Positions 55,413-64,000 of a stretch of DNA of 64,000 bases are shown piece by piece; the first letter of the stretch is position 1, and the number at the start of each line of letters is the position of its first letter. The position numbers and the translations under genes are program-made. The stretch comes from Mesostigma viride (Eukaryota; Streptophyta; Mesostigmatophyceae; Mesostigmatales; Mesostigmataceae): contig RPFO01000015.1 of assembly GCA_009746045.1 (NCBI GenBank), forward strand, positions 729,529 to 793,528, given 5' to 3'. Below the pieces are notes generated by a model that was not told the DNA's origin, did not search any database, and was given only the letters and a program-made list of their open reading frames with translations.

Positions 55413-56379
55413 GGCAAGTTTATTGTCAGATTGACCTAGGATTGGATCCCACCACTCCCCGGGATGTGTCTGGCTAGTGGTGGATTAGTTGAGTCAAAAT
55501 GTTAAGTTTACATGGTACTCCCTGCTTAAGTTAACTCCAGATCCAAGGCCAAAACTGGCCACCGAAACCACTTGCACTTGCATAGAAACAATAGCCGATC
55601 TCAGATTATGCTGTAACTTTGCAGTGGTGATGAATAATAGTTGTTCTGACCTTGTACAAAGTTCTACGCCATTTGGAGCCCTAGTTGGTGACGGATGCTA
55701 GCAAAATTTTGCTAGCATTTGTCATTAATGGCAATTTTAAATCAAGATTTAACCCAAATGATGTCAGAATGCCACAAAAACTCATTGCCATCATGCCAGC
55801 ACCTGACGCATGGTCTCAACAAGTCATGAGCAAAAATTCAGATAATGCAGAGCCCAAAATAGTGACATTTGCCAGCAATTGTCGCCATTTTTTGCTTTTT
55901 AACTCACAATTTTAACAACATTAACCACCAAAACACTCTCCAAGCTGGGGCACATCATTTAAATCTTTGCAGGCAACTCAAGAATGACTAGTACAAACAG
56001 TGTGCAAAAACTTGGTGCATGTGAATGCCTGAGTGGTGACCATTGCTAGCAGAATCCATCATGTAAGGTAGGCATTGCCAGTATGCCAAAAAGCTGTGAT
56101 GGGCAGTGCATGTCCATATGTACACCCCATGACACCATGCCTCTAAACTACTTGGCACATTGCAAAATGGGAAGGAAAGGTGAACAATACATGCCACATC
56201 ACTAACACAGCCACTTGAATGCTACCAACATGCATGATATACACTACGTGTAATACATGTCGAGAATATGCCGAGCGAGCATATCAAGGTGCAGTGACCC
56301 CAACGCTGGCACATGTCACCTGGCATCCACGTATGCTCACATGATATGGCATTGGCATATCCCATGTCTCCATCTCTTG
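55413..56379. other. No gene seen
   Basis: Unique sequence with short frames only; several GCTAGCAAAATTTTGCTAGC-like small palindromes (about 55697-55716). Nothing else is supported. Confidence 0.4.
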
Positions 56380-57490
56380 CACTTTGTGCGCACCAAGCCA
56401 CCCATGCAGTCGCCCACCCATGCAGCCACCTGGCCACCCACCCAAACAACTGCTCACACACTCGCGCGCCCGTGCACTCAGACAGCCACCTGTCCTCCCA
56501 CCCAGTGACCCACCCACCCAGCCAGCCGCGCACGTGCTTACCCAACTTATATAACCATGCGTGCACCTAGGCACCCAACCACCTACCAATCCACTTGGAC
56601 ATCCGCCCACCCACCAAGGCACCTGCGCAACCCACACACCAACTAGGTAATAAGGAGGCATTCCCCCATCCAATGAGCCAACCACCCAACCACCCAACCA
56701 CCTAAACACCCAGCCAGCTGGCCCCATATGCACCCGTCCGGCCACCCACCCACAAACCTACCCACTCAACCACTCACTGCCCCCACACCCTTATACCCAC
56801 TGACCCACCCACTGACCCACCCACACATGCATATATTTTCTCAGCCAGCACCCCAGCACCTACCTCACCCCCAACCTGCACAACCCTTCACCCGCGATAG
56901 GTGAGTCGGTCCCAACCATAAACCCATCCACGCATCCATATCTGTGCGCCCACCCGTCCATCTACCCGTCCCTTCGCCCACCCACCCACATCTAGTCATC
57001 TACACATCCACCAGCCACCAACCACCAATGGCCCACCCACCAACCCACCCACCCACACACATCCCTAACCAACCAACCACCAACCCACCACCCTCAAAAA
57101 CGTGCAGTGGTTTCACTCATGCATCCAACAACCCACCCACTTCAAAGTCCCCAAAGCCTATCATCACCCAGCCACCTGGGCATCTGCCAATAACCGACCG
57201 CCCTTGCACTCATCCACCCACCATGACCAGCCACCCACCCACCCACGCTCTCCAACTGCCTGTGCTCCCACCTACGCAGCCAGCCATTTACCAAGGCATC
57301 CACCTATCAGCCAGCCACCTGCCATTGAACCCACCCACGCCTAGGCATCCCTTGAAGCATCTATAGCCCAAGCCTCCCACCCAAGGCTCTCTGGGCAATC
57401 AAACAATCAAACAACCAATCACCCAGCTACACAACCACCTAACCACCTAACCACTCAACAACACAATCACCGAACCTCCTCACTACCCAA
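56380..57490. repeat. CCCA/CCAC-rich minisatellite block
   Basis: About 1.1 kb in which CCACCCA, CCAACCA and CCACC words recur irregularly on the + strand with few G. Open frames across it (PPTHPPTHIPNQPTTNPPPS type) are composition artefacts. No fixed unit length; it resembles an old, degenerated simple-sequence array. Confidence 0.85.
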
Positions 57491-58687
57491 CACCCAAACC
57501 AGCCAGGCATGTGCCCGCCTCGCATGCCCTCACCATTGCAACACCCCATACATTCCCTGCTCACCTAGCCAGCCACACACCCAGCCAGTCTCCTGCTCAA
57601 CTCACGCATGAAGGCAATATCAGCCGACAGCCATGCACGGCCTCACCTTGCATCACTTGCATTGCCAGGGTAATTTGCATGAGACAGCTTCCATCTCATT
57701 GTCAGCAACTGAAAAGGCTCTTTCTTCACAGTAATGAATAAGCAACAACGTTGGAAACGTGCTCCCATTTCTCTTTAAAACAGTCTTTAAATCAGAAAGA
57801 CAAGGGCTAATATCTGGACAAGGTGGCAATAACCACTGCACCATGCTCTTGAGAAAGTCTTAACAATCCAGCTTTCTACCCTTTCAGAAGCTGCCTTGCG
57901 TTAGCAAAGATTCTGGGCCCTCTGGCTCGCTCACCTCGCTTAATCTGCGCTTCTTTATGGCTGCCGGGATATGCGAAGCTTGAGCCGAGCGTGTCGTGGC
58001 GAGGTCGTCTGCCCGACTCATCACATCTCGAAACCGCACTGCCGACTAATAAAAACGATGCCCCACTTTGCCTTTTGTATCTGGCGTCAAAAGAACAATG
58101 AACTCGCTAGGAAAACACTGTCGCAAAGAGCTTCCTACAGGCATTATAAGCAATTTTCGCAGCTTTTACCGCACTTACTGCACATCCGGAAGACCATTAG
58201 CGGCCTTAGCGCGGAAGCTTGGGCACGCCACATCTTCTGCTGGCTTATTGCCGCAGGCTGGCAGTATAGGAAGGTCGGGCATAGCCTAAAGAGATGATTA
58301 TCTGACGACAAAGATATGCATTGCATGAAGCAAGAAACAGACGGATTTCGCACCCCCATATTTATTCACGTCAATGCCGGACAATTAAAAGCGAAACTCA
58401 AAAAACGAAAACACTAACGTTTTCGGGAATATTATAACGAACAAGCTGAGCTATCGTGCCGGGATTTTCGTATCCTCATGTGACCAAGACTTTGAGACAC
58501 GTACCACCGAGAAATCCGGTTTTCGCGAAAAACTGGTCCGCTGTGAAAAAAACTTTTTGTCCCGTTCAATGCCCGCGTCGCAATCACAGCCTATATACGT
58601 CCAAAATTATTCTATGGATTAACCGTGATGTAAGCTTCGTTTTGACACCTCGGGCGGCTGCAATGACGCAAGTTTCAGAACGCTAGC
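57491..58687. other. No gene seen
   Basis: No frame with protein-like features; unique sequence up to the gag fossil. Confidence 0.35.
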
Positions 58688-60920
58688 TCATGCTCGACCG
58701 CCATGGGTGTTTTCGTCGTTTTCGTCAGTCGTGGCGCGGGAAAAATCCAGATCTCGGACGAATTCCGGACAATAATTTATGTAAAAATTTGGCGGGGCTC
58801 GCGGTGTTGTGGCCCCATGCGGCTTCGTGCAGCGGCTTGGACACTCGCGACTAAGGTGCCCATCCTTGTCGCAAAGGTAACATTTACCGCGTGACGGGGT
58901 GGGTGCGCCCAGCGCGCCTTGCACGCCCTGCGCCTCCTGAGTCCCATCCGATGTCGGCGGACGACCGCCTCCGCCTCGACCACCACCGCGACCCCGACCA
59001 CCGTAGCCACTGCCGCCGCCACCACGACTGACACCGCCGCTGCCACCCTGACCGCCACCGCCGCTGCCCCCGCCGGTGACCGGCGTTGCCACCACCCTGA
59101 GTGCCGACATATTCACCGCGCCCCGCACCAGGCAACCGCTGGCCACCCTTGACCGCGATGGCCTTCTCCATCTCAGCCATCTTCTTGCGCATCTCAGCCA
59201 GCTCAGACGAGATACCCTTCTCGCCTTCCGCACGCTTCCTGAGCAGCCGCTTGAATGCTGCACAGAGAGTCACCAAAGTCCACTCCCCACCGGGCGGCTC
59301 CGGAAGATCGATGGCCAGCAGGGGCACTGCACTCCGCCATAACCGGCAAGCCTTGGTCTGCGTATAATCAGGCACTTTGCCCGCAAACGCGAGGAGCCGG
59401 TCAAGGGAGAAAGCTGGATCCTCACCCTCGGCGACGGTGAACGCTCCATTCCATTCCGCGATGGCCTTGACGTGCTCAACTGGGTACTCCAGCCGCAGTT
59501 CAATGCTGCCACAGCTGCTCTGCCGGGTCGACATCGTAGATGATCGAGTCGAGATCCGGTGTGCCCATATCCGTGAGCGCAAACCAGATGTCCGTGCGAT
59601 GACACCCGGGTCCACGAGCGCTCGGTAATGCTGGACCAAAACCTGGACCTTCTTCTTGGTCAGGTCATGGAAAAAGAGGTGAATAAAATCCATCACCATC
59701 TCATGGCGAAGAGGATACCCCGAGGCATAACGATAAGTGTTACAATGCGCTCAGAAGAGCTCATAGGCTTCCTCTAACGTCGCACCCGTGCCAGCTGAGG
59801 TGAACTTCTTGCGAAGCTCCACCTTGGGCAGCGATGGCACACGAGTGGATTCGCCATGCACGCCGTACGGCATGCGGTGGGGTCGCTGGACGTCGTCGCC
59901 CTCACCCCATGGTATGCTGGCTACCTCCCGATCGACTTGGCCCCAGCCGAAGTCTGACCGAGTGCCGCCAAGCCTGGGCCGCCCTGCGGTGCCACCCAAC
60001 GGCGTTGCTGCCGCCGTCATGGGTGGCCGACCTGTACTAAACAAGCCACCGGATGCTCCCCCCCTGGGGGCTGCACCATACCCGCCGCGCCACGATAACG
60101 TGCCTTGGTTGGGTGCCCGTAGGTTCCCCCCCAGCGTATAAGATGCGTCGGCAGTCGACCGGGTGCCTACCCGACCGACGTTCGGCTGCAGCTCGTCATC
60201 CTGCGCCATTTCCCCGTCGCCCCGCCGTTGACCGCTTGGTCCGACGCGTGGCAGGCTGGGTTCAACGTTGCGTAGTGGACCTGTCCCACTGCGCTCTTAG
60301 TCGAAGTGCCCGCGTTGGTCGCGCAGCGCCTCATGTCGCCGCGCTTCCTCGGCAGCGGCCTCCTCGTCGGCAGCCTGCCTGGCCTCGGCGTCGCGTTGGG
60401 CCGCAGCTTGGCAGGCGCGTGCAGCTTCCGTGGTTGCCTCCGCCTGCCGCCGTTGCTCAGCGCGCTCCGTAGCACGCCTCGCTTCAGCCGTAGATTCCGC
60501 GCGCTCCAAAGCAAGTCGCACAGTTTCTTCAACAAGCGTCGCCTGTTGCGATAACTGCGTCGCTTGCTGAGCTCGGAGTGCCGCCAGCTCTGCCGCTTGC
60601 TCTTGCAGCAGGCGCAGCACTTGGGTAAGAGCACCACCGTCCCCTGCCGAAGAAAGGGAAGGCGCTCCATTACCTAACAAAGCGGTGTCCGCACTAGTGC
60701 CGAGACGACCGCTGGGCGGGTCAGTTGCTTGACCGCCCGTAGCTGCCGGCGCTGACCCACCACTGCCTGATGCTGTGGGGTCAGTTCCTGACATGTTGAT
60801 GGTGGTATCGACCCTGGAGAGCTCCTGCCCGTCGGTGTCGACGCCCGTGTTGGCACAGCCAGCGTGGCTTGCCAAAAACGCTGTGACCGACCTAGTGTGA
60901 TATGACATAAACTGCCACAA
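58688..60920 (-). mobile_element. gag fossil of an LTR retroelement (- strand)
   Basis: Read on the - strand: MSGTDPTASGSGGSAPAATG start (about 60797), a coiled coil with AALRAQQATQLSQQATLVEE and Ala/Glu/Arg repeats, a Gly-rich linker, helical capsid-like parts (VAEGEDPAFSLDRLLAFAG, LATLCAAFKRLL-type), EMRKKMAEMEKAIAVKGGQR, a Gly/Arg-rich stretch and a zinc knuckle CYLCDKDGHLSREC (C-x2-C-x4-H-x4-C) followed by PRAPPNFYINYCPEFVRD. No protease or polymerase is found downstream (58.0-58.7 kb). It is broken, with several breaks. Family beyond LTR retroelement is not assignable. Confidence 0.75.
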
Positions 60921-62119
60921 CCACTACCAAGTTGCAACGGTATAATCTGAAAGACTTAATGGTTGATCAGGCCACTATGTGTGCTAGTCTTCCCCAGAAA
61001 ACTGCACACCGTCTCTCTTTGCTGAAATGAAAATGTTCCTTTGCAGATGGAGATAGTCTCTTCGAGGAACGAAAAGAGGGCTCTCAGCCGAGGACAAGGA
61101 ACTGTCCCTCGTGCCTGATGACCACCTTATTGATCCCCTTGTGTACCGTCGCGTGCCGCGTTTGAATATCCTTGCTGGGGCGTTAGCTAGACGCTCCAAC
61201 TACTCTAATTGCGACAATATGCATGATGGTGCAAGACGATGCTTTTGCCTCCCCTGCTATAGAACAATGCTTTCACAACACACACTTTGCACAGTCTGAT
61301 GATGAAGCCGCACATGCGGAATTTATTGAGAAAGTTAATACAATTACAACACGTTGATAGTCTCAATATCGATGCACTCCATGCTCACGAGCCCGCAGTT
61401 AGGCAGCGCTCCATGACATGCTACCGGCCTTGCTCCCAAGGAAAGGGAGAAACACGAAGGCCACTAACGAGAAACTCGAAGAGACTACACGCTGCGTGAG
61501 AGTCCTCTTCGACTATGAACCAAACCATTCGTCATGCCACACGCATGACACACGCCACACTTGTCAGTCCAGCCAGGAATGCCAAAACTATCTTGCTGCC
61601 TGAACCATGCAAATAGAAACCGCATTCCAGTTGCCGTCCTGGCTTTCTACCACACATGCCAACAAAAGCAGGAAGGCATCCCGACAAATCTAAATTGCTA
61701 CCCTGTTGCCGATCTCATCTCCTAGAGGCTCCGGCATTTCTGTCCCTGGGAATGTCCGACATTGAGTAACGTCCACCAAGGTCGAAGCATACTATCCTTC
61801 AGACAATCTGCACGCTCACACCTTGCGTGTGAGTGGCCCAGCAAACATTGCGTCTAATCGTTCCTTTCTAGAAGAAATCCCTTTGTAGGGCTGCCAGCGA
61901 TTTCGCATTCATTCCAGCGATCTGGCCCCGCACCGCAAATTGTCCTTTTCCATTTTCTGTCCAGTCCTCATAACGTTGACCCGCTATTCTACACCACAAA
62001 GACACCTGGCCTGTCAATAGCCTCGGCGCTGTTGAAGTCCAGCAGTCCAGCTCCAGCTCCAGCTGTCCACTAACACGCGTATGATTCTCTCGAAGCTGCG
62101 CACTTGTGCTGCCGTCCGC
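60921..62119. other. No gene seen
   Basis: Short frames only; unique sequence between the gag fossil and the LINE remnant. No repeats of note. Confidence 0.35.
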
Positions 62120-62485
62120 TCAAGTCAGTGCTGCGCGCCCAGCTGTGCCTGCATGGCCCGGCGCGCGTGCACGTACACTTTCGTCCGCTCTTATGCTGCA
62201 AGTTTTAATGTCCCCCGGCCCCCCGGTCACTAGCCTTTGTCGAAAATGCGTAGAAAACAAATTCCTTGCGCACGTCACCGGTCTTGTGCATAGTGGGCGC
62301 CCGGATGACATAGCTCGCGTCCGTGACACGGCGCCGTCGAGTCGTTGCTCCAGCTCCTGCGTCAGTGTCCAGGTCTGGGCGCCGTAGGTCAGGATCGTCA
62401 GAATGACGACCTTGAAGAGGTCACGCTTGACGATCCGGGGTAGGGCGGGGTTGCTCCACCAGCGGCGGTGGTCATGGATAATCAC
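62120..62485 (-). pseudogene. Non-LTR retrotransposon (LINE) reverse-transcriptase C-terminal scrap
   Basis: On the - strand, RIVKRDLFKVVILTILTYGA QTWTLTQELEQRLDG is the segment just past the catalytic core of LINE reverse transcriptases, where LYGAETWTL is the common form. The rest (SRTRAM onward) loses similarity. About 120 codons remain; no catalytic YxDD box, no endonuclease, no poly-A tail is seen. An old 5'- and 3'-truncated copy. Confidence 0.7.
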
Positions 62486-62510
62486 ATAGTCGGGGTAAAA
62501 TTGGCTCTTT

Positions 62511-62619
62511 TTGTCAAATTGTCAAATTGTCAAATTGTCAAATTGTCAAATTGTCAAATTGTCAAATTGTCAAATTGTCAAATTGTCAAATTGTCAAGTT
62601 GTCAAATTGTCAAATTGTC
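62511..62619. repeat. 8-bp tandem repeat TTGTCAAA, ~13 copies
   Basis: Perfect TTGTCAAA units with one substitution (TTGTCAAG). It adjoins the LINE scrap. A related TTTTGACAATTTGAG word recurs at about 63180. Confidence 0.95.
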
Positions 62620-64000
62620 GGAGGGCGGGGGCCGAGATTAACTAAGAGGTACCTTGAAATTAAATAAGAGGCATGACTCTATCGAGATACATGTTCGGAC
62701 GCGAATTTCTATTGGCGTGAATTTGTAGTATTGTACGACAACATGTCAAGGGTGACGGAACTGAGTACCTATAAGTCGCAAGTGTCCCGGAGACGAACGG
62801 AGACGTTTCAAGATCAACTGCGCATTCGACCCTGATTAGACGGCTGAAATGCAGAGAAGAGGTTGACTGGTAGTACTGTACGATGGTGTTGGACGGAATT
62901 TCCGGTCAGCGTTGCGGACTTTGCATCTCACGTTGTACGTGGAAAAGAGCCATTGCGCCGCGCTGTGCTGTGGCGAACTTATTCTCCGCCGTCGGATTGC
63001 ACCGTCGATGCTCGTCGATGAACCCAACGCAAGCCATGTACCAAAAGCAGTAGAAAATAGCACGGCGGCACCTCGCGGCGAGTTTGGTTAGTTACAGAAC
63101 TTGAAGCCCGGCGACTCCGCGACAAGCAGTCCGCAGGTACCCAGTCCGTAGGTAGTCCGCCGGCGTGAATGAAGTGACAGTTTTGACAATTTGAGAACCG
63201 GCGACAACCTAGTCGTTAAAATCCTGCTATTTTGCTAAAAATTTTCACGTTTCTGGGATTCCCGCCAATTTTCGACTGTGTGTGCATGAAACGCTGCTGG
63301 ACTGATAACTCTGGCATTTCAGCAACCGTAGCTCGAGTTACGGTCCTAGGACGTTTAGCTGTACGAGTAACTATTTCAAGTCTGCTTCGTAAGACTAGGG
63401 TTAGTTCAAAGTGCGTGTCCTTTGGTCGATCCAAAGGCGACAGCGAATGCGCGTCGCGTCTTTCATGTTGGACGAAGGCAAGCCGGCGCGAGCACAGGCA
63501 CCACAAAAAAAGCCACTGGCGGTGGTTTGCAGGTGCGGGAGTGCGGCGATGGCGACAGGGCCACAGAGGCGTTCAGGGATTCTAACACCGTCTTCAGTTC
63601 GCAAAGTTTCCCACTGTCCTGGTTGAATATATAAGCACCAATTCTGTCGACCGGGTGAATCTGTCCGACGTGATCAAAAAGAGCGCGATGACATGAAAGA
63701 AAGCTGAGGGCAGGGTCAACCGTTGAATTCGTTAGGATAGTGGTGGACTATGCGGGGAAGCCTATGCAAGGAACGCCCATGGTGGTCACGACATTGGTTT
63801 ATAATCTGAAACGCGACATCGGTTTATAATCTGCCATGTTTTAGGAATCTGCCACGGTTTTACTGTCCGTCATTTTCATCCAGAAATGTTTTTCAGCCGA
63901 CCGTCTAATTAGAAGTTGGATCGTCTATGGCCTTGATTTCCTTGTTTCAGCGTCGCCTATGCATCTTGTGTGCAGGCCGAAGGCCATGCAAGGCGAGGTG
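62620..64000. other. No gene seen
   Basis: Frames of up to 117 codons at 63.2-63.6 kb overlap each other in several frames with no motif, so none is supported. A direct ACATCGGTTTATAATCTG-type duplication occurs at 63785-63830. Confidence 0.35.

Noticed and set aside
56944-57366. Pro/His/Thr-rich protein frames
   Set aside because: Composition artefact of the CCCA-rich minisatellite; no other sign of coding.
63232-63634. Overlapping frames of 70-117 codons near the right edge
   Set aside because: Four mutually overlapping frames in different phases, with no motif or codon pattern favouring any.

Overview
The window is eukaryotic, transposon-rich, intron-bearing DNA, most likely from a plant-lineage (Viridiplantae) nuclear genome. 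Three Ty3/gypsy-type retroelement fossils with chromodomain-like integrase tails, a CACTA-type element, a hAT-type element, foldback elements, a LINE remnant and satellites lie nested in one another, and there is no recognisable housekeeping gene. A charophyte alga such as Chara is my guess from the general look of the retroelement proteins; I cannot verify it.

Layout. 1-6074: a broken Ty3/gypsy copy (+ strand) with two foldback insertions, an extra reading frame after the integrase, and a 3' LTR. 6498-33796: the main discovery, a 27.3-kb DNA transposon with ~70-bp terminal inverted repeats (GGGTGGTCCC...) and a 4-bp target duplication (GCCA). 34.1-43.9 kb: a second copy of the same Ty3/gypsy family (- strand), split by a 4.1-kb CACTA-type element (36036-40139) and a 1.36-kb hAT-type element (41680-43039). 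44-49.6 kb: mostly featureless. 49.6-54.6 kb: a third Ty3/gypsy fossil carrying an unusual 5' reading frame with an RNase H1-type hybrid-binding domain, joined head-to-head to a gag-protease scrap of another element (54.6-55.4 kb). 56.4-57.5 kb: CCCA-rich minisatellite. 58.7-60.9 kb: a gag fossil (- strand). 62.1-62.5 kb: LINE reverse-transcriptase scrap next to an 8-bp tandem repeat.

The 27.3-kb transposon carries divergent transcription units. On the + strand a four-exon gene (28003-32085) encodes a probable DDE-type transposase with the signature GDWAENY ... SDNCAVQFK ... HGKGEVDGQG and Cys-rich flanks, followed by a small unrecognised gene (32911-33348) near the right end. On the - strand a gene of at least ten exons, with no family I can name, runs from 23.9 kb to 6.8 kb; it encodes an RS/SP-rich, KEKE coiled-coil, acidic-tract protein of roughly 2,400 residues. 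Most of it is present twice, nearly identical (copy A 7.4-14.3 kb, copy B 16.1-22.7 kb), with a degraded partial copy C between. Copies A and B differ mainly by one-base homopolymer changes that break different exons in each, which could be decay or uncorrected assembly errors. Between the divergent genes lie two satellites sharing an inverted core.

A 22-bp palindrome (half-site GGGTCTMKCTG plus its reverse complement) occurs about 25-30 times, only inside this transposon and almost always in introns or intergenic DNA. The matched ends, the target duplication, the shared motif and the divergent genes indicate one large mobile unit with cargo. I know of no described element with this combination.
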